From the NCBI GenBank assembly GCA_964567665.1, contig CAZMNN010000050.1:1-17928 (forward strand): a DNA stretch of 17,928 nt. Reading direction: 5' to 3'. A program made the translations under genes and the position numbers. The stretch comes from UBA1731 sp964567665. GTDB taxonomy: Bacteria; Verrucomicrobiota; Kiritimatiellia; RFP12; UBA1067. The notes beneath the pieces were generated by a model. The model had not been told where the DNA came from and did no database searches. It saw only the letters and a list, made by a program, of their open reading frames with translations. Below are positions 7,988 to 15,666 of the stretch, piece by piece (the stretch's first letter is position 1; every line of letters begins with the position of its first letter).

Positions 7988-8509
7988 ATGGCAAAATGGT
8001 TGAGCATTTCAAACGGTGGACTGGGTGAGACCGGTCTCAGAGATATGGGCAATGCCTTTAACGATAAGGCGTTGCTGTCCTCCCTTGTCCGCGAGAGCGT
8101 GCAGAATTCGCTTGATGCGAAGCGGAACGGCGCAGCCAAGGTTACGATGGAGTTCTGTTATCATAAAATCAACCCCTATGAAATTCCAGACGTATATCGT
8201 CTCCGTCAGATTTTTGGCTTTTGTAAGCAGTTCGTCACTTCGAAGCTGGAAAAAGATTTCTTCGAGAACGGGATGAACAAGATTCTGTGCGGAAGCGGAG
8301 GAAAGAAGTCGCTTGGAATATTGCGGATTAGCGATCATGGAACGATAGGACTCACGGGCCTTGGAAACTATTCTAAGAACGGCAGATTCCGTGGACTCGT
8401 CACACGAATGGGCATGGGAAATGACGACGCTTCTCGCGGCGGCAATTTCGGCGTCGGCAAGCCCTTTTTATCGCGTCGAAGATTCGAACCGTGTTCTTCT
8501 CCTCGATAG
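7988..8509 (+). CDS. GHKL (Hsp90/MutL-like) ATPase, N-terminal part, frameshifted
   Basis: The ATP-binding half of a GHKL ATPase. The N-box is E36-S-V-Q-N40-S-L-D43-A, the second motif is S-D116-H-G118-T-I-G121, and the ATP-lid glycine motif is G-N-F-G155-V-G-K. These three place it with MutL/Hsp90/MORC-type ATPases, which in restriction-like cassettes are thought to act as ATP-driven clamps or sensors. Right after GVGK (near 8461) the frame changes: this reading frame runs on for 16 unrelated codons to a TAG at 8507-8509, while the -1 frame continues the family with IASKIRTVFFSS. One base has been lost, in the AAG-CCC-TTTTT stretch, either in nature or in the assembly. The start is ATG 7988 with AAAGGGA at 7 bp. 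As written, this fragment would lack the transducer and C-terminal domains. Confidence 0.85.
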   Translation: MAKWLSISNGGLGETGLRDMGNAFNDKALLSSLVRESVQNSLDAKRNGAAKVTMEFCYHKINPYEIPDVYRLRQIFGFCKQFVTSKLEKDFFENGMNKILCGSGGKKSLGILRISDHGTIGLTGLGNYSKNGRFRGLVTRMGMGNDDASRGGNFGVGKPFLSRRRFEPCSSPR

Positions 8510-9990
8510 ACAGCGAAACTGGGATTGCGGGACATATGGGTGTAGCGAAACTCTCGTCGTTCCGTGATCCGGAACTAGGGAAGGGGTCTGATGGAACGCC
8601 CCGTTGCGCAGACAGGACGGTTTATTACTGTGACGGATCTTATGATCCTGATCGCCAGAGCGGTAATCCCGTCATTGAGGGGCAGTTCAAGTTCGGCAAA
8701 AGAGAGGAAGGAGATTTTGGCACCGATGTGTTCATTATGGGCTTTGAACCGAAGAACGAGGATAAACTCTCTGCTGAGATTTTGACGGTGCTGCTTTCGG
8801 AATTCATCGTTGCAGTCTATGAGGGGCGACTTGATGTCATTCTGCCGGATGGGTTTACGCTGTCCAAAGAGACCATCAATAATGCATTCTGCAAATTCAA
8901 GAATGGCAATCCTGGCAAGGCTGATCGCAGGAAGGTGGCGAGTTACATTGATCTGATAGCGTTGCCATGGAAATCGTCGCCAGCCTTGCCGGTCGGCGTC
9001 GGAATGCCGTCATTTCCGGCGGGGGCGATAGAATACAAGTTCATAAAATCCGACGAGGATAACTTCTGTCGTGTCACGCGAGAGAAAGGAATGTTCGTAC
9101 ACACAGTCAAGAAGGTGTGCGGCAACGCCAATTGCGTTGGCATTGCCGCAATACGCGACAAAGATCTGAATGCCTCGTTCAAGGGCATGGAAAACGAGGC
9201 GCACGATGTCTTTAAGGTGTCAGACACTCGTTTCACCGAAGAAGCGCAGAGAATTCTTGCCGAGGCGCAGCTTACGGCGCTTGAGAACTTTCTCAGGAAA
9301 TGTGCTAACGACGAGACGGGGGCAAAGATAGACGATAAGACGGAGGCCGTCCTGCCGGACGAGCTGGAAGAACTGATGAAGATATGCGCTGGGCAAGTTT
9401 GCGTGGCGGCTGTCAAAGGCAGGAGTAGAAACATGAGCGTGAAGCTTGCCGGAACACGAGTAAAGCGCATAAAACACAAGCCAAAGCCGGCGGTACAGGC
9501 CGAAACAGCAAAACTTACGGATGAGAATGACACTGATGAGCCACCAGAGATCGGGATTTTTCAGACCGGGAAGAAGACGAACAAACGCAAGCACGCGAAC
9601 CCCGGCGGGAAAAGGCATTTCAGCGCGACTTCTCCGGAGTCAAACGGGTATGTGATGCGGTCTTTGGACATCGCGCCGTTCGTCTATGCCAGCTCTGTTG
9701 CGTCGAGTGGCAGGTATAAAGTGTCATTTAAAGTTCCACGGAACAAGGCAAAGGTCTGTCTTTGCTTCTCTGCAACGACAGAGGCTGATTCGCAGGAACG
9801 GCTTGACATCAAGTCAGTGTCCGCCGTCGGCAATGACGGAATTCAGATTCCTGCAACGGTCGATCTTGGTGGCACGGCAATCTCGTTTGAAAACGTGACA
9901 AAGGGGCAGACGATTATCGCTGAAGTCCAGTTTGACATCTCCTATTACTGCTATTCACAGGTACGCTACTATGAAAAGAAAAACAACTAA
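8491..9990 (+). CDS. GHKL ATPase, C-terminal part (continuation after frameshift)
   Basis: The rest of the ATPase, in the -1 frame relative to the N-terminal fragment. Family-like sequence begins upstream of the listed GTG, at about 8462-8470, reading IASKIRTVFFSSIDSETG. There is no ribosome site before GTG 8491 and no natural domain boundary, so this is not an independent gene. Restoring one base gives a single protein of 667 residues (7988-9990). After the ATPase core come a mixed alpha/beta region, a basic linker around 9470-9620 (RIKHKPKP, KKTNKRKHANPGGK) that could touch DNA, and a C-terminal beta-rich domain of about 110 residues. The end overlaps the next gene by 20 bp, indicating translational coupling. 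If the frameshift is real, the system's ATPase is inactivated; if it is an assembly error, the cassette is intact. Confidence 0.8.
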   Translation: MFFSSIDSETGIAGHMGVAKLSSFRDPELGKGSDGTPRCADRTVYYCDGSYDPDRQSGNPVIEGQFKFGKREEGDFGTDVFIMGFEPKNEDKLSAEILTVLLSEFIVAVYEGRLDVILPDGFTLSKETINNAFCKFKNGNPGKADRRKVASYIDLIALPWKSSPALPVGVGMPSFPAGAIEYKFIKSDEDNFCRVTREKGMFVHTVKKVCGNANCVGIAAIRDKDLNASFKGMENEAHDVFKVSDTRFTEEAQRILAEAQLTALENFLRKCANDETGAKIDDKTEAVLPDELEELMKICAGQVCVAAVKGRSRNMSVKLAGTRVKRIKHKPKPAVQAETAKLTDENDTDEPPEIGIFQTGKKTNKRKHANPGGKRHFSATSPESNGYVMRSLDIAPFVYASSVASSGRYKVSFKVPRNKAKVCLCFSATTEADSQERLDIKSVSAVGNDGIQIPATVDLGGTAISFENVTKGQTIIAEVQFDISYYCYSQVRYYEKKNN

Positions 9991-10900
9991 TTCGCCTTAT
10001 CCCATTCTATGTCCGGCGAAGGAGTCGTGCGATGATACCGAACAAGGATACAAGAATGCCATATTTGATGTAGCCGGCGATCCAGAAGTGTCTGTTGACG
10101 AGACAACGCACAATCTGTGGATCAAGTTCGACTTCTGTTTGACCGAATTTACGCTAAAGAACCTTATCGCGGACGGATTTGCACTTTACTATGTGAATGT
10201 CGAGTGCGGTAGGACGTATTATCGCAAGCCTGTCGTTCAGGAGATGGAGCATTTCGAGTTTGAGATTCCGTATACGGACGTATCCGGCAGCATTGAAATA
10301 TTCGTTGGCGTTATCGCCGCGAAGGATATCAAGGCTTTTCATGCTCCAGGCTTTGCTGACCGCTTTGGAGCGGCGACGTTTGACCTCAACAAGGGTGACA
10401 TACTCGCCGTTGGAACGGGGTGGAATGTGGAGCTTGAAGAACTGGACGGAGATGTGACGCCTTACATCTATGTTGCCCGTGACGCGACAGAAGAAGGACA
10501 CAACTCCCTATGGGTTGACGGCAGTGGCGACGAGTTGACCATATATCTCGGCAAAGATGTTTATGACATCTACTTCCACCGCGCCAGCATCAACAAATTC
10601 AAGAACCTTATAATGGCGCTGGTGATGAAGCCGGCGATACTTTCAGCCTTGCAGAGCGAAATAATCCGCGCAAGGTCAAAAGGCGAAGAAGCCGCCCCCG
10701 TAGATGTTCAAGGCAGGCGGTGGCTTCGCAAACTCAACGATCTCATTGCTCGCGTGATGGAACGGGATGGATGTACATGGGACATCGACACTGTCAGCAT
10801 CGACGACGACCGCGAGGCCAATACTCTTGGTTTTGCCGTGAACAAGGTTTTGGGCGAACCGCTTTGCAAGGCGATGGGCGACATCAATGGGAAACTGTGA
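9971..10900 (+). CDS. Unrecognised cassette protein downstream of the GHKL ATPase
   Basis: A 309-residue protein that I do not recognise. I chose ATG 9971 (MKRKTTNSPYPILCP) over the upstream TTG 9932 because ATG is the better codon and has a CAGG at a plausible distance. It overlaps the ATPase gene by 20 bp, so the two are probably translated together and may form a complex. The first 200 residues are acidic, with many alternating hydrophobic stretches suggesting beta-sandwich folds (FEFEIPYTDVSGSIEIFVGVI, for example). The last 110 residues look helical (SINKFKNLIMALVMKPAILSAL, then RRWLRKLNDLIARVMERDG). No signal peptide, membrane segment, zinc motif or nuclease motif is seen. GC is about 50%, below the helicase and serS. 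The position suggests an accessory or adaptor subunit of the defence system, which is inference from context only. Confidence 0.75.
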   Translation: MKRKTTNSPYPILCPAKESCDDTEQGYKNAIFDVAGDPEVSVDETTHNLWIKFDFCLTEFTLKNLIADGFALYYVNVECGRTYYRKPVVQEMEHFEFEIPYTDVSGSIEIFVGVIAAKDIKAFHAPGFADRFGAATFDLNKGDILAVGTGWNVELEELDGDVTPYIYVARDATEEGHNSLWVDGSGDELTIYLGKDVYDIYFHRASINKFKNLIMALVMKPAILSALQSEIIRARSKGEEAAPVDVQGRRWLRKLNDLIARVMERDGCTWDIDTVSIDDDREANTLGFAVNKVLGEPLCKAMGDINGKL

Positions 10901-10911
10901 GGTCACAGAAC

Positions 10912-11691
10912 ATGCAGGTCAGTACTTTTAACTTGAAGTTGAACGACGAACTTGCGTCGTTGAAAAAGAACCTTCTTCCAATTTACAGGTCTGGTGAGAT
11001 TAAAGACCTATTCGAGCATTTTGAGAGCAAAGGATTGCTGTCCACGTTGAATGTGGATTGCCCTGACTTTGAATACAAAATTGAGCTTGACATGAGCAAC
11101 GAGGACTCCCATGCCACTGATGGGGAAAATGTGAAGCGTCTACATGAGGGGCTTAAGGCGCTTCCTCCGGCAATCGCAGCGAAACCGAATTTTTGGAGTT
11201 GTTACATCCATTCATTCATGTACGACTATGTGGTTTACAGAAGTGAGACAGAGAGGAGACATTACGATGAGCGCTCCGTAATGCGAGACTTCTTCTGCCG
11301 TTCAAGGACAGAACAGCCTCGTCGCATGCTTGTGGTCAACCCACTGTCGAGACTGTGGTGGACTGGGCGGCTGATTTACGATGATAAAAATGTAGACCCT
11401 TACCATTTTGTCGACCTTCTCACGAAGTCAGCCTATAACTCGAAGATTCTTCTACTCGCCTCTTCCACCGCCTCAAGCAACCATGAAATATTCATGGGGC
11501 TTCTCGATGCGGTTGAACAATTCAAAACCGCTCACCAGCTCAATGATGTGACCAGGGATCATCTTGTACCATGCACGAAATACCTGAATTCCATCGGTGC
11601 TGTACGCATGATTGATACCTTGAGTAGAGAAGAGATTAAGAGCATTTGCCTCGACGTTCTCGAAAGGGAAGTCGGGGATGACGAAGATTAG
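10912..11691 (+). CDS. Conserved-looking cassette protein, possibly DUF6339-like
   Basis: A 259-residue cytosolic protein. ATG 10912 is chosen because GAGG (10899-10902), overlapping the previous gene's stop codon, is a ribosome site at about 9 bp; the frame stays open upstream, but that part overlaps the preceding gene. The recognisable core is NPLSRLWWTGRLIYD, followed by DLLTKSAYNSKILLLASST and a helical C-terminus. That block reminds me of a DUF6339-type family, from memory and with low certainty. No catalytic motif can be named. The gene follows the unrecognised protein by only 11 bp, so the two are almost certainly co-expressed with the GHKL ATPase. GC is about 42-48%, the lowest in the cassette together with the methyltransferase recognition segment, which suggests the ATPase block was acquired from a different source than the helicase. 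Confidence 0.75.
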   Translation: MQVSTFNLKLNDELASLKKNLLPIYRSGEIKDLFEHFESKGLLSTLNVDCPDFEYKIELDMSNEDSHATDGENVKRLHEGLKALPPAIAAKPNFWSCYIHSFMYDYVVYRSETERRHYDERSVMRDFFCRSRTEQPRRMLVVNPLSRLWWTGRLIYDDKNVDPYHFVDLLTKSAYNSKILLLASSTASSNHEIFMGLLDAVEQFKTAHQLNDVTRDHLVPCTKYLNSIGAVRMIDTLSREEIKSICLDVLEREVGDDED

Positions 11692-11732
11692 GAAACGCCC
11701 GTTAAGGAACAATAGAGAAAGGAAGCAGGGCA

Positions 11733-12854
11733 ATGTCAAGTCAGGTCATATCAGTCAGCACCTTCGACAGGATCGACGTACAGGAAGACCTGAAGACGGA
11801 ATTCAAGCGTTCGATCTTCATCTCGCCCGAGACGCACGTGCCTGGTGCGAAGCAGATGCACGTCATAGCCGAGACGCTGGCCGCTTTCATGAACGCCGAG
11901 GGCGGGATGCTGTACGTCGGCGTCAACGATGCCGGGCAGATCTGTGGCATGGAGGACGACTTGAACATCCTAGCCTCCCTGCCGTCGGATGTGGCGGTCC
12001 ATACCGTGCGCCACGACGACACGACATTTACCTATGGCGCAACCCCCGACAAGTACGAACTGAAGATTCGCAGCATCGTGCGGGCGTTTCTCAGCCCCAA
12101 CGCCAACGCGCTTGTCGGGCAGATTGTGACGAAATCGGTCAACGGGAGGTCCGTCTGCCACGTCGTGTGCAAGCCCTGCGCGTCAGACGAGATCGTGTAC
12201 TCGTTCAGGAAGTACGGCAAGGACAAGCCGGAGATTGCCGAGATATTCCTGCGCATCGGAAACCAGAAGAAGAACCTGCAGGGTGTCGAGCGCGACGAGT
12301 TCGTCCGCAAGCGCGTGATGGCCGGGTTCGACAAGCAGCTCGCGGCAATCCGTGCGACCGTGGCGGCGGTTGGCGACGGCAAACCGCACGACGATTCGGC
12401 GCTGGCGACGTCGGTTCGGGAGCTGCTTGCGTATTTCGATGCGCAGAAACTGGACGGCGTGGCGGTGTCCGTCAGCGGCGGCCAGCCGTTCGGCGAAGCG
12501 GCGGTCACGGCGGCGAAAAAGCCCAAGGCACTTGCGTGGGAGGGTTGCCACTATGCCGAAGTGTCCGGCTGGCAGGAACTTGTGCTGAAGGTGCTTGAGA
12601 AGTTGCAGGAAATCGACGCGGCGAAGTTCGATGAACTTGCGGGACAGACGCCGTTCAAGAAGCATCTTGTCAAGATCGCCAAGCCGAGGGAACGACATCC
12701 CGAATGCTATCCGACCAAGTTCGGAACCAGTGGAAGCATTCGCATCAAGAAATCCATCGGCAACAAGGTCTATCTCTGGCAAGAGGACAAGGTCTTGCGC
12801 AAGATCATCGCGGCGTTCGGAGTGGATGTGTCGAAGTTCATGTTCGTTGTGTGA
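11733..12854 (+). CDS. AlbA_2 (Schlafen-type) domain protein
   Basis: A 373-residue protein whose first 170 residues form an AlbA_2 domain, the nucleic-acid-binding fold shared with eukaryotic Schlafen proteins. The signature is E23-F-K25-R-S27, then IAETLAAFMNAEGG (45-58), LYVGVND (60-66) and G68-x-I-x-G72. A helical middle region follows, and then an unassigned C-terminal domain of about 90 residues with TSGSIRIKKSIGNKVYLWQED. AlbA_2 proteins occur as regulators with winged-helix partners and as putative nuclease-like effectors; no winged helix is obvious here. It lies 41 bp after the previous gene with AAGGAAG upstream of the ATG, so it is likely the last gene of the defence operon. Its GC (about 62%) is much higher than the three genes before it, so it may be a separate recruit. 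Confident in the domain, unsure of the role. Confidence 0.82.
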   Translation: MSSQVISVSTFDRIDVQEDLKTEFKRSIFISPETHVPGAKQMHVIAETLAAFMNAEGGMLYVGVNDAGQICGMEDDLNILASLPSDVAVHTVRHDDTTFTYGATPDKYELKIRSIVRAFLSPNANALVGQIVTKSVNGRSVCHVVCKPCASDEIVYSFRKYGKDKPEIAEIFLRIGNQKKNLQGVERDEFVRKRVMAGFDKQLAAIRATVAAVGDGKPHDDSALATSVRELLAYFDAQKLDGVAVSVSGGQPFGEAAVTAAKKPKALAWEGCHYAEVSGWQELVLKVLEKLQEIDAAKFDELAGQTPFKKHLVKIAKPRERHPECYPTKFGTSGSIRIKKSIGNKVYLWQEDKVLRKIIAAFGVDVSKFMFVV

Positions 12855-13016
12855 AAAAAGGTGGCAGATAACATATGTCGAAATGTCGATAAGTGCATTT
12901 TGGCTTTTTGGGCGGCTTGCCGGAGTGCGGCGATTCCGGGGAAATACTGCCGGGAGAGTTTTTTATATGTGGCACGATGACAAATGCCTGTGCGCGAGCC
13001 TTCAGGGTATCTTGAA
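12855..13016 (+). other. Spacer between the defence cassette and the LRR gene
   Basis: About 160 bp of non-coding sequence. It contains a small hairpin, CCGGA (12920-12924) with TCCGG (12935-12939), and a run of six Ts at 12959-12964. The T-run is 20 bp past the hairpin, too far for a standard intrinsic terminator. A second weak CCGG...CCGG pairing ends closer to the Ts. Transcription of the cassette may end here, but the sequence does not prove it. The AT-rich TTTTATATG after the Ts could serve as a -10 for the next gene, though I see no -35. Confidence 0.35.
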
Positions 13017-14234
13017 ATGAGTTGTTTCAATCGAGTTGCCGTAATGTCTGCTGCGTTATTCCGCTTGCTGACGTCTGCTTGTATTGCGCTGCCTTTGGCG
13101 GTTGACGCAATCAGCAATCCGCCTTACGAGGTGTATCCCTATCTGGCTGATGCTGGCGATGTGCCGCCCGTCAACTACATGAAGGTCTGCGAACCTGGAC
13201 GGACAGGCGAGACGAATGCTTCGTATGTCGTGCTGGGCATATCTTTTCCTCGTACCTATCAGGCAATCGCCGGTGATTTCGACGGAGATCTCGTGATTCC
13301 TGCCCGCATTGATGGACTTCCTGTCAGGAAAATCAACGATTCGGCATTTCTTGCCTGCACAAAGCTTCGCAGCGTGGCCGTCCCTGCGACGGTGCGTGAA
13401 ATCGGCGAACGGGCATTTGCCGAATGTTGGCTGCTGACCAATGTGACGTTTGCGTCCGGCATCAACGGCATTGGTGATGCGGCTTTCTCGAATTGCATTT
13501 CGCTTGCGTCAATCCGGTTTCCGAAAACCCTGGCGCATCTGGGCGCTTGCTGCTTCCAGGGATGCGTATCTCTGACCGATGTCCATTTTGACGGCAACGC
13601 GCCGCGTCTTGCCATATCTCGCACCGCAGACACGTCCGTGCTTGGCGAAAGCATTTTCCGCCAGACAGGCTACGGTGAACGATTCAAAGTCCACATCAGG
13701 CGTGATACGTACGGATGGATTGCCCCGTACGAGAAAGGCGTTCCAGAAAAGTGGCCAGTGGAGTTCGGATTCATGCAGGCACACGAGGTGGTCGCTGAGC
13801 CGGCTGGTACGGAGAGCGGCGCAGAGACTGGATTCGTGACAGTCGTCACGGAAGTGCGGGGCGGGGCTGTCGCAGTCCCTGAATCGTGGGCGCAACGCTA
13901 TCCCGGATATGAGACGATGTTCGGCAAAGATTTCACTGCTTCACTTGTAAAGCAGACGGGAAAGACGGATGCGTCCGGCAACGACATGTTTGTGTGGCAG
14001 GACTATGTTGCCGGAACGGATCCGACTGACATCAATGACAGGTTCAAGGCGACCATTCGCATGGAGAACGGTGTGCCTGTCGTCGAATGCTCGCCGAAGC
14101 TGCCGGAGTCGGAAGGGCGCAAATACACCATTTGGGGAAAAGTCCGCCTTTCAGATGTGCAGTGGCGTGAGGTCGCGCCGGACGCAACGACGGAATGCAA
14201 CTTTTTCAAGGTGTCCGTCGAAATGCGCCGATGA
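13017..14234 (+). CDS. Secreted BspA-type leucine-rich-repeat protein
   Basis: A 405-residue exported protein. The N-terminus (MSCFNR, then a hydrophobic stretch AALFRLLTSACIALPLAVDA) is a signal peptide. I prefer ATG 13017 (CAGGG about 9 bp before) to ATG 12984, whose extra 11 residues would precede the signal. About three LRR_5/BspA repeats follow, each of the form AFxxCxxLxSVxxPxxVxxIGxxAF: SAFLACTKLRSVAVP, RAFAECWLLTNVTFA and AAFSNCISLASIRFP. The C-terminal part has DYVAGTDPTD and a beta-rich end (TIRMENGVPVVECSPKLPESE, then KYTIWGKVRLSDVQW), a tail common in secreted proteins of Kiritimatiellae-type genomes. Such proteins are thought to act at the cell surface in binding; the ligand cannot be told. 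It is not part of the defence system on sequence grounds. Confidence 0.85.
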   Translation: MSCFNRVAVMSAALFRLLTSACIALPLAVDAISNPPYEVYPYLADAGDVPPVNYMKVCEPGRTGETNASYVVLGISFPRTYQAIAGDFDGDLVIPARIDGLPVRKINDSAFLACTKLRSVAVPATVREIGERAFAECWLLTNVTFASGINGIGDAAFSNCISLASIRFPKTLAHLGACCFQGCVSLTDVHFDGNAPRLAISRTADTSVLGESIFRQTGYGERFKVHIRRDTYGWIAPYEKGVPEKWPVEFGFMQAHEVVAEPAGTESGAETGFVTVVTEVRGGAVAVPESWAQRYPGYETMFGKDFTASLVKQTGKTDASGNDMFVWQDYVAGTDPTDINDRFKATIRMENGVPVVECSPKLPESEGRKYTIWGKVRLSDVQWREVAPDATTECNFFKVSVEMRR

Positions 14235-14312
14235 TCTTGCGGGGCGTCACGGCCGCAGTATAGCCACAGTATTTGCAGTTCATTTCCGCAGTGTCAGGCG
14301 GCGGCACCCATA

Positions 14313-14341
14313 TTGAACAGCCAAATGTTGTTTGATATAAT
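14313..14341 (+). promoter_or_regulatory. Sigma70-type promoter of the serS operon
   Basis: TTGAAC at 14313-14318 as -35, a 17-bp spacer, and a perfect TATAAT at 14336-14341 as -10. Transcription would begin near 14348, giving a short leader of about 15 nt that holds AAGGAG (14351-14356), 7 bp before the serS ATG. Consensus -10, ideal spacing and a well-placed ribosome site make this the best promoter in the window. It also rules out the longer upstream TTG start for serS, since that codon is the -35 box. Confidence 0.75.
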
Positions 14342-14363
14342 CTCCCGCCCAAGGAGCAGAGAC

Positions 14364-15665
14364 ATGATAGACATCAAGAAGGTACGCGAAGACTTTGATG
14401 CAACGGCGGCGCAGCTTGCCCGTCGCGGGGTTGAAAAGGACAAGGTGGCCAAGGCCGCCGAACTCGACGCGAAGCGCCGTTCTCTCATTGCGGAGACCGA
14501 GACGCTGAAGGCTGAGCGCAATGCAGCTTCCAGAAAGATCGGCGAAATTGCGAAGAGCGGTGGGGACATCGCAGCCGCGAAGGAGGAGACGCGCAAGATC
14601 GGCGACCGCATAGCGGAGATCGACCGCGAACTGGCGTCCGTCGAGAAGGAGCTTCGCGATACGCTTCTCTCCATCCCCAACCTTCCCGCGCCGGAGATTC
14701 CGACCGGGCCTGATTCGTCCGCGAATGTCGTCGTGCGCACCGTTGGCGAATGGAAGGATCCGTCGTTCGCGATACCCGATCACATGGCGATCGGCGAACG
14801 GCTCGGCATATTCGACTTCCCGCGTGGCGTAAAGCTCACCGGCACGGGCTTCCCGATCATCCTCGGACAGGGCGCGAAACTGCAGAGGGCGCTGATACAG
14901 TACATGCTCGACCTGCACTGCAACGAGCAGGGGTATACCGAAATGTTGCCGCCGTTCGTCGTGAACTCCGATTCCATGACCGGCACCGGACAGCTCCCGA
15001 AGTTCGCCGAAGATCTCTACCACTGCCAGATCGACGATTTCTGGCTCATTCCAACGGCGGAGGTGCCTGTCACGAACTACTACCGCGACGACATCTTCGA
15101 TGGCGTGAAGTTGCCGAAGATCACGAGGGACAAGCCTGTCAAGCTCACCGCCTATACGCCGTGCTTCCGCCGCGAGGCCGGTTCTGCCGGAAAGATGACG
15201 CGTGGGCTTCTCCGCGTCCATCAGTTCGACAAGGTTGAGATGGTGAATTTCGTTCATCCCGAAACGTCTTTCCAGCAGCTTGAAACGCTCGTCAAGGAGG
15301 CGGAGGCGGTGCTTACCGGCCTTGGCCTTCACTTCCGGGTGCTTCAGCTCTGCTCGGGGGACATGGGCTTCTCGGCGGCGAAGTGCTACGATCTCGAACT
15401 CTGGGCGCCGGGCGAACAGCAGTGGCTTGAGGTCTCCTCCTGCTCCTGCTTCACCGATTACCAGGCGCGTCGTCTGAACTGCCGTTTCAAGGACGACGAC
15501 GGCAAGACGAAACTTGTGCATACGCTGAACGGATCCGGAGTGGCGCTGCCGCGCCTCATGGTTGCGCTGCTTGAGCAGCACCTCAACGAGGATGGATCCG
15601 TGACGATTCCGGAAGTGCTGCGTCCCTACATGGGCGGCAAGGAAAAACTTGAGCCGGTGAAGTGA
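14364..15665 (+). CDS. serS: Seryl-tRNA synthetase
   Basis: A 433-residue class II aminoacyl-tRNA synthetase that charges tRNA-Ser (and tRNA-Sec) with serine in the cytoplasm; full length for the bacterial family. The first 110 residues are the antiparallel coiled-coil arm that reaches the tRNA long variable loop (MIDIKKVREDFDATAAQLARRG at the start, then charged heptads). Motif 1 covers the GFPIILGQGAKLQRALIQY region. Motif 2 is FRREAGSAGKMTRGLLRVHQF from residue 268. Motif 3 is LNGSGVALPRLMVALLEQH from residue 388; it has LPR where E. coli has VGR, a variant that I believe occurs in other bacteria too. The TxE serine-recognition region is IPTAEVPVTNYY. The start is set by AAGGAG 7 bp upstream. 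It is first in a three-gene run with the peptidase and acyltransferase. Confidence 0.97.
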   Translation: MIDIKKVREDFDATAAQLARRGVEKDKVAKAAELDAKRRSLIAETETLKAERNAASRKIGEIAKSGGDIAAAKEETRKIGDRIAEIDRELASVEKELRDTLLSIPNLPAPEIPTGPDSSANVVVRTVGEWKDPSFAIPDHMAIGERLGIFDFPRGVKLTGTGFPIILGQGAKLQRALIQYMLDLHCNEQGYTEMLPPFVVNSDSMTGTGQLPKFAEDLYHCQIDDFWLIPTAEVPVTNYYRDDIFDGVKLPKITRDKPVKLTAYTPCFRREAGSAGKMTRGLLRVHQFDKVEMVNFVHPETSFQQLETLVKEAEAVLTGLGLHFRVLQLCSGDMGFSAAKCYDLELWAPGEQQWLEVSSCSCFTDYQARRLNCRFKDDDGKTKLVHTLNGSGVALPRLMVALLEQHLNEDGSVTIPEVLRPYMGGKEKLEPVK

Positions 15666-15666
15666 C

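Noticed and set aside
8491..8510. GTG 8491 as an independent gene start
   Set aside because: No ribosome site, and the upstream bases in the same frame already encode family-like sequence, so this is the continuation of a broken gene.
281..12854. Classification as BREX or DISARM
   Set aside because: No pglZ, brxC, drmA or drmB-like gene is present in this stretch; only the methyltransferase and helicase classes are shared.
12920..12964. Intrinsic terminator after the defence cassette
   Set aside because: The 5-bp hairpin and the T-run are separated by about 20 bp, so the standard hairpin-plus-T geometry is not met.
15525..15584. SerRS motif 3 variant (LPR instead of VGR) as a functional oddity
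   Set aside because: The rest of motif 3 is intact and I believe similar variants occur in other bacterial enzymes, so it is not a sign of lost function.
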